From Kineosporia rhizophila (GTDB taxonomy: Bacteria; Actinomycetota; Actinomycetes; Actinomycetales; Kineosporiaceae), in the NCBI RefSeq assembly GCF_021277265.1, contig NZ_JAJSOH010000028.1:40627-104626 (forward strand): 64,000 nucleotides of DNA, written 5' to 3'. Under the pieces are notes generated by a model, which saw only the letters and a list, made by a program, of their open reading frames with translations, was not told the origin of the DNA and searched no databases. Shown here piece after piece: positions 25,200 to 33,483 of the stretch. The translations under genes and the position numbers were made by a program. Each line of letters begins with the position of its first letter. Positions within the stretch are counted from its first letter, which is position 1.

Positions 25200-26054
25200 T
25201 CAGCCCAGCGCAGCCAACGCGTCATCGATCATCCGCAACCCCTGACGCTCGAACTCCTCATCACCCACCTGCCTGGCCCACACCGCAGTAGAAATCGCCT
25301 CCCGCACCCGATCCCGCTGCCACGCCCCAACATCCCCAGGCCGCTCGCCGTACCCCTCGAAGAACGCCGCCTCCAGATCCGGCCGACCACGCCACTGCTG
25401 CGCCACCAACCGCGCAAAATCCGTCACCGCCGGCCGCACCGCCGCCCGACCGAAATCAATCACGCTGACCACCCCCTCGTGCACCAGCCAGTTGCGCGGC
25501 TGCCAGTCACCATGAGTCGGCACACAAACAATGGACGGCGTTGGCCAGCACGCGACAACCTCCCCCAGACGCTCGACAACAGTTGGGTCGATCCCGTGCG
25601 GCTGCCCCAGCCACCACAACGCCTTCACCTTCGCGCTCGCCTCGAAATCCACGTCCACCGTGCTGAACTGCCCGTGGAAACCGGCCAGCAACTCCCCTGC
25701 CTGCCGATACGTGTCCGGCACGAACTCACCCTCCGATCCGAGGACAAGAACACCCGGCAGGTACCGGGTCACCAGCACCTTCACAGCAGCGTCGGCCCAC
25801 ACCAGACGCGGCGCCCGGCCCTGCCGCACCCACACCTCGAGCCACTCGGCGTGCGCCCGGATCTCCCGCGCCAGGTGACGATCCCGCTCGTCACCGGCCT
25901 TCACCACGAACCGCTCGCCGGCCTGCAGCACCTCCAGCACCGTGGTGCCGACCAGGCCCCAGCTGTGGTCGCGCACCACCTCGGCACCGGGCAGCCACTC
26001 CCCCAGAACCTCCTGCTGCCGCTCGCTGAGCTGCTCGAACCCCGTTGTCACAGA
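25200..26054 (-). CDS. Aminoglycoside phosphotransferase-family kinase
   Basis: 284 residues from GTG 26054 (MTTGFEQLS); a longer frame to 26105 would invade the divergent promoter. It is a complete small-molecule kinase fold: RFVVKAGDERD supplies the ATP-binding Lys, THGDWQPRNWLV the catalytic Asp and Asn, and SVIDFGRAAVRPAVTDFARL the metal-binding Asp. Unlike the left-edge kinase, all catalytic residues are kept. The substrate could be an aminoglycoside, a hydroxyl-bearing metabolite or a nucleoside; sequence does not decide. It is divergent from a Nudix hydrolase. Confidence 0.85.
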   Translation of the reverse strand, partial: SVTTGFEQLSERQQEVLGEWLPGAEVVRDHSWGLVGTTVLEVLQAGERFVVKAGDERDRHLAREIRAHAEWLEVWVRQGRAPRLVWADAAVKVLVTRYLPGVLVLGSEGEFVPDTYRQAGELLAGFHGQFSTVDVDFEASAKVKALWWLGQPHGIDPTVVERLGEVVACWPTPSIVCVPTHGDWQPRNWLVHEGVVSVIDFGRAAVRPAVTDFARLVAQQWRGRPDLEAAFFEGYGERPGDVGAWQRDRVREAISTAVWARQVGDEEFERQGLRMIDDALAALG

Positions 26055-26107
26055 ACGAGGATAGGCGCCCGGCCAAGACTGTCGGTGGTGCCTGGCAGTC
26101 TTCACCC

Positions 26108-26674
26108 ATGGACCAGGCAGCCCTGCACGCGGCCATCACCACCCTTGTCGCAGCCCTGAACCCGTTCGACGAACTCGGCCGCGCCCACCGGGCCACCACG
26201 CTCGAGTGGCTGGCCGGCACGCACGACATCTTCCGCCGCGCCAAACCGGCCACCCCGTCGCCGCACCTGGTCTGCTACTTCATGCTCGTCGACCGCGCAG
26301 CCGAAAGCGTCCTGCTCTGCGACCACCGCGCGGCCCGACTCTGGCTGCCCACCGGCGGCCACGTCGAACCAGGTGAGCACCCCTACGCAACGGTCCGCCG
26401 GGAGGTCGTCGAAGAGCTCGGCATCACCGCCGTCCCCGACCCGATACTCGGCGAGAAACCCTTCCTGCTCACCGTCACCGAGACCAACGACGTGCCCGAG
26501 AACCGTCACACCGACATCAGCCTCTGGTTCGCCCTGGCCGGCACCAAGAACCAGGCACTCAAGCCCGACGAGGCCGAGTTCGCCGGGGTGCGCTGGTGGC
26601 GGCGCGAGGAGATCCAGGCGGCTGATCCCCGGCGGTTCGATCCGCATCTGGGCCGGGCCCTCAACGCCTTGTAG
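26108..26674 (+). CDS. Nudix hydrolase
   Basis: 188 residues from ATG 26108, 53 bp from the divergent kinase start. GGHVEPGEHPYATVRREVVEELGI is a full Nudix box (Gx5Ex7REUxEExGU). The N-terminal 45 residues form an additional helical region (DELGRAHRATTLEWL), as in a common actinobacterial Nudix subgroup. The substrate is unknown. Downstream is a tandem repeat and then the convergent methyltransferase. Confidence 0.87.
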   Translation: MDQAALHAAITTLVAALNPFDELGRAHRATTLEWLAGTHDIFRRAKPATPSPHLVCYFMLVDRAAESVLLCDHRAARLWLPTGGHVEPGEHPYATVRREVVEELGITAVPDPILGEKPFLLTVTETNDVPENRHTDISLWFALAGTKNQALKPDEAEFAGVRWWRREEIQAADPRRFDPHLGRALNAL

Positions 26675-26713
26675 TGCCGAGAGGCAGGCGCCCCAGCCCC
26701 AGCCTTTCGGTCC

Positions 26714-26760
26714 GGCAGTTCCTCAGCCGGCAGTTCCCTCAGCCGGCAGTTCCCTCAGCC
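26714..26760. repeat. 16-bp tandem repeat, three units
   Basis: ggcagttcctcagcc (15 bp) is followed by two perfect copies of ggcagttccctcagcc. It lies just after the Nudix stop in non-coding DNA. It is likely replication slippage. Confidence 0.85.
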
Positions 26761-26821
26761 GGGAAGGTCCGTCGTTCCGGGCGGGTTGAGTTCTTGTCCG
26801 GAAATCGGTATGGCTGCTCAA

Positions 26822-26833
26822 AGCCTGTTATCA
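26822..26833 (+). repeat. AGCCTGTTATCA motif, copy 1
   Basis: First of three identical 12-mers in direct orientation (also 27706 and 28770). This copy lies 15 bp beyond the stop of the leftward methyltransferase gene, in an unusually AT-rich stretch. Confidence 0.7.
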
Positions 26834-26847
26834 AAACATGCTGCTAC

Positions 26848-27636
26848 TCATGGTTTTTCGCTCGGAACCGCGTCCAGAACGGCGCGGTAGACAATGAACC
26901 TGGAGGTTACCCGAAAAGCGGCCGGATCCTCGTTCGCATCCTCGAAGACGCTGACCAGGGCCTCGCAGGCCTGGTCCCAGCGCGGCCCGGCGCCCACCAC
27001 CTCCCGCAGCCACGCCCACCGCGGATGGTTGGCCAGTTCCGCCTCGGCGGCCGCGCGCGGGGACTCCCCCACGAAAGCCAGACTGCACATGCGGCGGGAG
27101 ACCGAGAAGCCCAACGGGTTCAGCAGGCAGGCCACCGCTTCCAGATCGTGCCACGCGAAGCTCGCGGAAAGGCTCTTGTCGCAGGTCAACAGACTCTGGA
27201 CAAGTACACCCTGAGCAGCCATCGCCCCTTCCGGCAGCCAGGCCGAGAACACCAGACGCCCACCGGGCCTCAGCACCCGGGCGATTTCCTGCACTGCAGC
27301 CGACGGATCGGGCGCGAAGATCAGCCCGAACGACGAGATCACCGCGTCCGCCGACCCGGCAGCCAGTGGAAGGTTCGCCGCGTCCCCCTGGTGGAACCGG
27401 CCGACGAGACCACGAACGTCCATTTGTTCGCATGCCACCTCGAGCAATCGTGGTGATGGATCGACACCGGTGACCCGCGCTCCCCTACCCGCGACCAGCA
27501 CCGTCGCGTTACCCGAGCCGCACCCCACATCCACGACGACTTCTCCTGCTACCGGGGCCAACTCGTCCACAATCTGCTCGACCGCCGGCAATAGTTGCCG
27601 TGCCTGGCGCTCGTACCGTCCGGCTCCCCAGTCCAT
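26848..27636 (-). CDS. SAM-dependent methyltransferase (class I)
   Basis: 262 residues. VVVDVGCGSGNATVLVAGRGA is motif I, TGVDPSPRLLEVA motif II, SADAVISSFGLIFAPDP motif III, and ARVLRPGGRLVFSAW the post-motif strand, all typical of UbiE/Methyltransf_11 enzymes. The C-terminal 90 residues are specific and probably shape the substrate pocket; the substrate is unknown. The gene occupies nearly all of the segment between motif copies 1 and 2 and reads opposite to the recombinase-like gene. Confidence 0.85.
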   Translation of the reverse strand: MDWGAGRYERQARQLLPAVEQIVDELAPVAGEVVVDVGCGSGNATVLVAGRGARVTGVDPSPRLLEVACEQMDVRGLVGRFHQGDAANLPLAAGSADAVISSFGLIFAPDPSAAVQEIARVLRPGGRLVFSAWLPEGAMAAQGVLVQSLLTCDKSLSASFAWHDLEAVACLLNPLGFSVSRRMCSLAFVGESPRAAAEAELANHPRWAWLREVVGAGPRWDQACEALVSVFEDANEDPAAFRVTSRFIVYRAVLDAVPSEKP

Positions 27637-27705
27637 GCCTGCGGAGCCTGCCCGTTCTTGCCGGTCCTTGATACATGTTCTGCAGAGGGCAGATTTGAGG
27701 CGGTC

Positions 27706-27717
27706 AGCCTGTTATCA
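27706..27717 (+). repeat. AGCCTGTTATCA motif, copy 2
   Basis: Lies between the methyltransferase start and the recombinase-like start, eight bases before the ATG at 27726. Its first six bases also pair with CAGGCT at 27729-27734 at the start of that gene. The TATCAT inside could act as a -10 box, so a promoter role is the main alternative to a recombination site. Confidence 0.7.
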
Positions 27718-27725
27718 TCCGACCC

Positions 27726-28721
27726 ATGCAGGCTAGAACGGCGATCCATTCGTACCTCGGCGTTCTCGAGCGCTCCGGGGCCTCGCGTTCCACCCGCCGG
27801 CAACGGGAGTGGGCCCTCAACCAGGCTCTGACCGCGGCCGCCCTGCAGCGTATCCACGGCGACGTACCCACCGAACAGCAGGTCCGCGAGGCCCTCCCCG
27901 AGCAGGTCTCCACCACCGCGCAACGGATCGACGTCACCGAGATCATCTCCGAGGAGTTCGCGGCCTGGTTCCTCCCCTGGGCCGCCACCGGCATCCTGGC
28001 TGCCAAGGAAGGCGCCGCCAAGAGCCAGGCCGCCTCGCGGGCGAGAGCAGCCGCCCTGCGCGCACTCGCCCTGGCCAACGGCAGCGCACCGATCACGCAC
28101 ACCGAACCCGCCGTCCAACTGCGCACCCCTACCCCGATGAACGCCCGCGCTCTGCGTCATGTGGCCTTCGACCTGGTAGCCATCGATCCTCCGTCCAAAG
28201 CGGCGGTTCGGATGGCCGCGATGCTCGGGGTCATGATCACCACGCCGCTGCGGCCAGTCGACCTGTGCCAGATGACCGTGGACGACGTCCGGTCCACCGC
28301 TGACGGCACGGTGACCATCCCGGCACTCCCCCTGGCCCCGGACCAGCCCGTCCCCGCGGGTTACACCGGCCGCGAAACGATGGACCAGGCCCTGGGCCGC
28401 CTGCTGGAGAAATGGCTCGAGGTACGGCAGGTACTGGTGTCCCGCCTGGAAGGCAGTCCCCCGAACAGCCTGTGGGTGTCGGTGCGAGCTTCCCCGACCG
28501 ACGAGGGAGTCATTCGGCCGGCCGGACTGCCCCTGCACCCGCGAGGCCTGGAACGCAGCTACGTAGGCCAGGCGAAGAACTTCAACGCCGAACTCGCCGC
28601 CGGGTCACGCACCTCGCTCCCCCTCGGGCGCGACGGCGTTCCCGTGAGCCACCTGCCCCTGTCGTTCGACCACCTGCGACGCTCGCTGCAGACGCTCGAG
28701 GAGTCCGACCAGCTGGGCTGA
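27726..28721 (+). CDS. Tyrosine recombinase-like protein lacking an obvious catalytic Tyr
   Basis: 331 residues. Helical N-terminal half (SYLGVLERSGASRSTRRQREW ... FAAWFLPWAATGIL) resembles a core-binding domain. GVMITTPLRPVDLCQMTVDDV matches the first-Arg box of tyrosine recombinases and LPLSFDHLRRSLQTL resembles the His-x-x-Arg (here Asp-His-Leu-Arg-Arg) box. The protein then stops after about a dozen residues, so the usual late His/Trp and the nucleophilic Tyr are absent. It may be a truncated or non-catalytic recombinase, or use an unusual residue. The gene fills the segment between motif copies 2 and 3. Confidence 0.6.
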   Translation: MQARTAIHSYLGVLERSGASRSTRRQREWALNQALTAAALQRIHGDVPTEQQVREALPEQVSTTAQRIDVTEIISEEFAAWFLPWAATGILAAKEGAAKSQAASRARAAALRALALANGSAPITHTEPAVQLRTPTPMNARALRHVAFDLVAIDPPSKAAVRMAAMLGVMITTPLRPVDLCQMTVDDVRSTADGTVTIPALPLAPDQPVPAGYTGRETMDQALGRLLEKWLEVRQVLVSRLEGSPPNSLWVSVRASPTDEGVIRPAGLPLHPRGLERSYVGQAKNFNAELAAGSRTSLPLGRDGVPVSHLPLSFDHLRRSLQTLEESDQLG

Positions 28722-28769
28722 CCTCCGCCTCCGGGTTGGTCTTGTGGCGAATGTGAAAGCTCATGCAAT

Positions 28770-28781
28770 AGCCTGTTATCA
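28770..28781 (+). repeat. AGCCTGTTATCA motif, copy 3
   Basis: Lies 48 bp after the recombinase-like stop and 55 bp before the next gene. The surrounding caatagcct is repeated once just downstream (28784-28792). Confidence 0.7.
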
Positions 28782-28836
28782 CCAATAGCCTCAAGTTGCT
28801 TGCCGAACCCCATCACGAGCGGCAGGATCGGGCGTT

Positions 28837-29514
28837 GTGAACAGCCGTTACGACGCCGCGTTCCTGGATGCTCTTACCCCGGTGGGCGCTCTGTTGCAGC
28901 TGCCGGTGCTGGGTGAACGGTGGGATCTGCCGAGTGCTCTGCCGAAGATGTCGGTGGGGGCTCTGGCCTGTCACCTGGGCCGGCAGGTGTCGTTGGCGCA
29001 GCAGTTGCTCCTCCCCTCCCCCAGCGACCTCTCCAGCGGCTTGCCCATTGAGCGGCCCACTGAGCTGCCGCTGCTGGAGGACGGGGCGGATGAGCACTAT
29101 GCGCGGGCGGCGTGGGTGACGTCGACGTCGCCGGATGATCCGGAGAACGACCGGTCCACGGACGAGCAGTTGGCGCAGGAGGGTGTGCAGGCGTTGGTCG
29201 AGCGTTTCGCGGCGGGCGCGGCAGAGGTCTCCGCGTTGCTGAGCGGTGGCTCTGCGGGTGAGCGGGTGGCGCTGCCCTGGCAGGGGTGGGCGCTGTCGCG
29301 GGATGCGTTCCTGCTGACCCGGATGCTGGAGCTGGTGGTGCATGCCGACGACCTGGCAGTCAGTCTGGACGTGCCGGCCCCGGGTTTCCCCGAGCGGGTG
29401 TTCATGCCGGTGGTCGAGCTGATTGCCAGGTTGTCGGTGCGGCGGCACGGTCAGCTGGCCGTGGTCGGTGCGCTGACCCGGCGTGAGCGGCAGCGGCCGA
29501 TCTCGGCCTTCTGA
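28837..29514 (+). CDS. Maleylpyruvate isomerase-family (MDMPI N-terminal) protein
   Basis: 225 residues from GTG 28837. The DinB/MDMPI four-helix domain shows MSVGALACHLGRQVSLA early and LELVVHADDLAVSLDVPAP late; the histidines of these two motifs normally bind a metal that activates mycothiol. Members act as mycothiol-dependent isomerases or S-transferases; many are uncharacterised. It is a lone gene, convergent with the small DUF6458 gene. Confidence 0.75.
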   Translation: MNSRYDAAFLDALTPVGALLQLPVLGERWDLPSALPKMSVGALACHLGRQVSLAQQLLLPSPSDLSSGLPIERPTELPLLEDGADEHYARAAWVTSTSPDDPENDRSTDEQLAQEGVQALVERFAAGAAEVSALLSGGSAGERVALPWQGWALSRDAFLLTRMLELVVHADDLAVSLDVPAPGFPERVFMPVVELIARLSVRRHGQLAVVGALTRRERQRPISAF

Positions 29515-29529
29515 GAGGTCTTGCGAGGG

Positions 29530-29763
29530 TCAGATGCTGGGCGGGGGTACGTTCCCGCCGGTGTTGCGCCGTTCGACGACCTCGGTGTGCGAGGTGTTGG
29601 TGCGCTGCTTGTTCATGACCAGGGACAGCACGATGGCCAGGACGCCGCCGGCCATGAGCACGTAGCCGATGACGGTCAGGTCGAGGCCGTCGAAGCGGTC
29701 GCTGACCCCGAAGGCCAGGATTCCGCCGATCACGAGTAGTGCGATGCCACCGCCGACGTACAT
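29530..29763 (-). CDS. Small membrane protein, DUF6458-like
   Basis: 77 residues from ATG 29763, with GGGAGA upstream. Two membrane helices (YVGGGIALLVIGGILAFGV and VIGYVLMAGGVLAIVLSLV) flank SDRFDGLDL. The pattern is that of the short DUF6458 proteins common in actinobacteria. The tail is polar and ends NVPPPSI. No function is known. Confidence 0.72.
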   Translation of the reverse strand: MYVGGGIALLVIGGILAFGVSDRFDGLDLTVIGYVLMAGGVLAIVLSLVMNKQRTNTSHTEVVERRNTGGNVPPPSI

Positions 29764-29871
29764 GAGTCTCTCCCTTGTTCCGGGCGAACTTCCGCTGGCG
29801 AACATTGCGGGCGAATCGGACTAGTGGCGAGTGTTCATCCGGGCAGTGGGGCCTGCAACTCGGTGCGTCCG

Positions 29872-30789
29872 TCAGTGGGCCGGTCCGGGGAGCCAGGAGG
29901 GGTCGCTGCCCAGGATAGTGGTGAGGGCGGCGAGTGCTGGCCGGGTGGTGTCGGCGGGGCGCCAGGAGGCGGCGAGTTCGCGGGTGGCGTGGGGGTCGTC
30001 GATGGGGATCTCGGTGAGGTCGGGGGTGTTGCCTTCGGGCGGGAGGATGGCGAGGCCGAGGCCGGCGGCGACGAGTCCGCGGACGGTCTGGACGTCTTCT
30101 CCTTCGAAGGCGTAGGTGATGCGGACGCCGGCTTGGCTGAGGAGGCTGTCGGTGATGTCGCGCAGGCCGTAGGCGGGGGCGAGGCCGAGGGTGGGCTGGT
30201 TGTGGAGTTCGTTCAGACGCAGGCTTTTTCGGGTCGCGTAGGGGTGGGTGCGGGGTACGGCGAGGATGAGGTGCTCGGTGTAGAGGCTGGCGGTGGCGGT
30301 GTTCGGCTGGGGGTCCATGGGTGGGGCGACGAGGACGAGGTCGGCGGCGCCGGCGGTGAATTCGGTGATGCAGTAGGCGCGGCCTCCCTGGCGGAGGTTG
30401 ACGCGGGTGCCGGGGCGTTCGGTGACGAGGGCCTTGACCAGGGCGGGGATGACGGCGCGGCCGAGTGAGTTCTGGAAGACGACGGAGACGGTGTTGTTGC
30501 GGCGGGCGGTGTCGGCGCGGATGTGGGTGATGGTCTCGGTGACGTGCTCGAGGGTGCGGCGGGCGGTGGTGGCGAGTTCGTGGCCGGCCGGGGTGAGGCG
30601 GACGCCGCGGCCGTCGCGTTCGAGCAGGCTGGTGTCGAGGTGGTGTTCGAGGCGGGCGATGCCGCGGCTGACGGTGGACTGGGGTAGGCCGAGTTCGTCG
30701 GCTGCGGCGGAGATGCCTCCGGTGTCGGCTATGGCTCTGAGCAGGGGCAGGGTGGCCAGGACGGTTCTGAGCGTGGCGGGCTCTTCCAT
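29872..30789 (-). CDS. LysR-type transcriptional regulator
   Basis: 305 residues. The N-terminal winged helix (LPLLRAIADTGGISAAADELGLPQSTVSRGIARLEHHLDTSLLER) is followed by the periplasmic-binding-like effector domain (SLGRAVIPALVKAL, LAVPRTHPYA, GLGLAILPPEGN). It is divergent from an MFS exporter-like gene with 71 bp between starts, the classic LysR arrangement. The effector is probably the transported compound or a related metabolite. Confidence 0.88.
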   Translation of the reverse strand: MEEPATLRTVLATLPLLRAIADTGGISAAADELGLPQSTVSRGIARLEHHLDTSLLERDGRGVRLTPAGHELATTARRTLEHVTETITHIRADTARRNNTVSVVFQNSLGRAVIPALVKALVTERPGTRVNLRQGGRAYCITEFTAGAADLVLVAPPMDPQPNTATASLYTEHLILAVPRTHPYATRKSLRLNELHNQPTLGLAPAYGLRDITDSLLSQAGVRITYAFEGEDVQTVRGLVAAGLGLAILPPEGNTPDLTEIPIDDPHATRELAASWRPADTTRPALAALTTILGSDPSWLPGPAH

Positions 30790-30860
30790 GCGTTGATGCT
30801 ATGCGTGTGCTTCATTCATGCATTGGTGCGTGTGGTTGAGGCCCGCCTACCGTCGGCGGC

Positions 30861-32117
30861 ATGAGTGTTGTGGCGCGCGGGACGTGGGCGGGGCATCAGC
30901 CGGGATCGCGGGAGTACCGGCGGCTGGTGTGGGCCCTGCTGTGTGCGGGGATCGCGTGTTTCGCGGCTCTGTACGCCCCTCAGGGGGTGTTGCCGCTGGT
31001 GGCGCGGTCGATGCGGGTCTCGGAGGCGCAGTCGGCGTTGCTGGTGTCGGCGGCAACGATGGGCCTGGCTCTGGGGGTGTTGCCGTGGTCGTGGGTGGCG
31101 GACCGGATCGGGCGGCTGACGGCCATGCGGATCGCGATGGTCGCCTCTGCGGTGCTGGGGCTGGCCTGGACGGTGTGCCCCGGCTTCGAGGCCATGGTGG
31201 TGCTGCGAGTGCTGCAGGGGCTGGCGCTGGGCGGTATCCCCGGGCTGGCGGTGACGTACCTGCATGAGGAGGTCAGTTCGTCGCAGGCGATGGTGGCGGC
31301 CGCTACGTATGTCTCGGGTACCACGCTGGGCGGGATCAGTGGGCGGATGATCGCGGGGCCGGTGGCCGAGGTGTGGGGGTGGCGCTGGGGTGTGGCGGTG
31401 GCCTGGCTGGTGGCGGCGCTGGGTTCGGTGACGTTCGTGGTGCTGGCGCCGCCGGCGCGGGGGTTCGTGCGGGACCGGGGTGTGCGGGCCGGGGACGTGC
31501 TGCGCAACGTGGGGGTGAATCTGCGCGATGTGGGGATGCTGGTGCTGTACGCCCAGGCGTTCCTGCTGATGGGCGGGTTCGTCGCGGTGTACAACTACCT
31601 CGGGTTCCGCCTGGAGGCGGAGCCTTTCGGGCTGAGCGCGGCGGTGACGTCGCTGCTGTTCCTGGCCTACCTGTCGGGCACGCTGTCCTCGCGGCAGGCG
31701 GGGCGACTGGCCGGTCGGCTCGGGCGGCGGGCGGTGTTGATGCTGGCCTCGGGCACGATGCTCGCGGGGATCGGCCTGACGCTGGTGGACAACCTGATCG
31801 CGATCGCGGCCGGGCTCCTGGTGGTGACCGGAGGCTTCTTCGGTGCCCACGCCATCGCCTCGGGCTGGGTGGGTGCCCGGGCCGAGATCGGCCGGGCCCA
31901 GGCGGCTTCGCTGTACACCCTCTTCTACTACCTGGGCTCGAGCGTGCTGGGGTGGGTCGGCGGGGTGTTCTTCGGCGGCTGGCAGTGGCCCGGGGTGGTG
32001 GCGTTGTTCGCCGGTCTGGTTCTGGCCGCGAGCGCCCTGGTGGTCATCGGCGCCCGGGCTCTGCGGTCAGATCGAGCAGATCCAGCAGAGGGGTCAGAGG
32101 GGTTTGATCCAGCGTGA
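30861..32117 (+). CDS. MFS transporter (YnfM-like)
   Basis: 418 residues with 12 predicted membrane helices. WVADRIGRLTAMRIAM is the MFS motif A loop and RVLQGLALGGIPGLAVTYLHEEV resembles the helix 4-5 region of YnfM/CynX-type carriers. It is divergent from, and probably controlled by, the LysR regulator. The last 24 bases overlap the convergent acetyltransferase. The direction of transport and substrate are unknown. Confidence 0.83.
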   Translation: MSVVARGTWAGHQPGSREYRRLVWALLCAGIACFAALYAPQGVLPLVARSMRVSEAQSALLVSAATMGLALGVLPWSWVADRIGRLTAMRIAMVASAVLGLAWTVCPGFEAMVVLRVLQGLALGGIPGLAVTYLHEEVSSSQAMVAAATYVSGTTLGGISGRMIAGPVAEVWGWRWGVAVAWLVAALGSVTFVVLAPPARGFVRDRGVRAGDVLRNVGVNLRDVGMLVLYAQAFLLMGGFVAVYNYLGFRLEAEPFGLSAAVTSLLFLAYLSGTLSSRQAGRLAGRLGRRAVLMLASGTMLAGIGLTLVDNLIAIAAGLLVVTGGFFGAHAIASGWVGARAEIGRAQAASLYTLFYYLGSSVLGWVGGVFFGGWQWPGVVALFAGLVLAASALVVIGARALRSDRADPAEGSEGFDPA

Positions 32118-32510
32118 CCAGTCTTCCTGCACCCGGTATCCCCGGGCCCACCAGGCGCTCTGGGCGGTGACGTTCTCGTCGAGGACCATGGCGTCGCTGC
32201 GGGTGGCGCCCAGGGCGCGGAAGCGGTTCTCGGCGTGTTCGAGCAGGGCGGTGGCGATGCCCTGGCGGCGGTGGCCGGGGGCCACGGAGAGGCGGTAGAG
32301 GTGGTAGCGCCAGCCGTCGAAGCCGGCGATGACGCTGCCGACGACGGTGTCGTCGTCGAGGGCCAGGACGAGGGCCTCGGGGTCGCGGGCCAGGAGGTTC
32401 TCCGGGGCAGTGGCGGAGTCCGCGGGCCGGTTGTCGTTCTCGGCGGCGACCTGCCAGAAGGCGAGGACGGCGTCCAGGTCGCCCGGCCGGGCGGTGCGCA
32501 GGGTGATCAC
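32094..32510 (-). CDS. GNAT acetyltransferase
   Basis: 138 residues. LYRLSVAPGHRRQGIATALLEHAE is the acetyl-CoA-binding motif A (R-R-x-G-I/G-A), preceded by DTVVGSVIAGFDGWR. VLDENVTAQSAWWARGYRVQ ends the fold. The length is typical. Its 3' end overlaps the MFS gene by 24 bp on the opposite strand. Substrate unknown. Confidence 0.85.
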   Translation of the reverse strand: MITLRTARPGDLDAVLAFWQVAAENDNRPADSATAPENLLARDPEALVLALDDDTVVGSVIAGFDGWRYHLYRLSVAPGHRRQGIATALLEHAENRFRALGATRSDAMVLDENVTAQSAWWARGYRVQEDWSRWIKPL

Positions 32511-32843
32511 GGCGTGAGCCTAGGTGCGGGAGGTCACGGTTCGGTCATGAGCTCTTCATCTGCCGGACAGGGTGAGCGGTAGGCACCTAGAGTGGTCCCG
32601 ACGAGCAGCGGGCCGCCCCCGCCTTGCGCTCGTCACCCCACCTGCGTCTGGGTACCGGGTACGAGGTCTGGACGGCCGCCGGTGCTGATGCGCCCGGCTG
32701 GGCCGTCTCTCCTCCACCGCAGGTTGCCGGTTCGTCGGTGGACCCGGTTACCTGCGTGCAGACCTGTACTCGTCACCTGTGCTGCCCGGCCGTGGGCCGG
32801 TCCTGGTGGTGCGCCGGATTCGTCGATGCGATCCGGATCCGCT
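32511..32843. other. Intergenic gap, nothing recognised
   Basis: About 330 bases upstream of the acetyltransferase and downstream of the DUF397 gene. Frames here lack good codon structure or motifs. It probably carries the promoter of the leftward acetyltransferase. Confidence 0.4.
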
Positions 32844-33074
32844 TCAGACGCCGTGCATCTCGCCGGCGGCGATGCCGTCGAGGAAGGCCGCCCACTCGTC
32901 GTTGCCGAAGCTGAGCACGGGGCCCAGGCCCTTGGCCTTGCTGTCGCGCACGGCGACGTCGCCGCCGCTGCGGAAGGCGACCTCCACGCAGTTGCCGTTG
33001 ACGGCGCTGAACGACGACTTGCGCCATTCCAGGTTCTCGTCGGAACTGTGCAGGCTGACTTCGGTTGCGGACAT
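32844..33074 (-). CDS. DUF397 protein
   Basis: 76 residues from ATG 33074, with GGAGAG upstream. LEWRKSSFSAVNGNCVEVAF, VAVRDSKAKGLGPVLSF and EWAAFLDGIAAGE are the conserved DUF397 blocks. In actinomycetes such proteins usually accompany an XRE regulator of the WhiJ type and take part in developmental or anti-regulator control. No XRE gene is adjacent here, so it is an orphan copy. Confidence 0.92.
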   Translation of the reverse strand: MSATEVSLHSSDENLEWRKSSFSAVNGNCVEVAFRSGGDVAVRDSKAKGLGPVLSFGNDEWAAFLDGIAAGEMHGV

Positions 33075-33195
33075 GACCGCTCTCCAATCACTCGGTTCAA
33101 CAGTGGTTCTGGTGGCCGCCCGGACCGTTCTGTCTACGGATGGGCAGGCCCGGCGGTGCGGTTCAGGGGCTGGTCGGGTGGTACTCAGACGCTGG

Positions 33196-33483
33196 TCAGA
33201 CGCTGGTCAGGCGGGACAGTTCGGTCAGCACGAGCGGCTGGTCGACGACCTCCGGCCGGACCGTGAGGAGTGTGCGTCCCTCCTGGATGGTGAACTCCAC
33301 CCGCCCCCAGCGGCCCGGTTCCCGGATCGGGCCGCGGCGGGCCAGCCAGCCCCGGAGTTCGTCGATCGGGATGTGGGCGTGCTGCACGTCGCAGTACCAG
33401 ACATCGACGTTCGCTCCGTCACCGCTGCGGGTGAGCGTGACGATCGACCGCTCCCCGGTGGTGGTGACGATGTCGATATCCAT
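33196..33483 (-). CDS. Hypothetical 95-residue protein beside DUF397
   Basis: Starts at ATG 33483, with GAGGAG nine bases upstream. The sequence alternates beta-strand-like runs (DIDIVTTTGERSIVTLTRSG, VDVWYCDVQHAHIPIDELRGWLA) and has no membrane segment or known motif. It lies upstream of and in line with the DUF397 gene (121 bp). Its stop falls in a cagacgctggt direct repeat. Function unknown; a partner of DUF397 is conceivable. Confidence 0.6.
   Translation of the reverse strand: MDIDIVTTTGERSIVTLTRSGDGANVDVWYCDVQHAHIPIDELRGWLARRGPIREPGRWGRVEFTIQEGRTLLTVRPEVVDQPLVLTELSRLTSV

Noticed and set aside
26822..26833. Reading the AGCCTGTTATCA motif only as a -10 promoter
   Set aside because: At 26822 it lies just past the 3' end of a leftward gene with no rightward gene following, so a promoter role cannot explain all copies. 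It remains possible for the copy at 27706.
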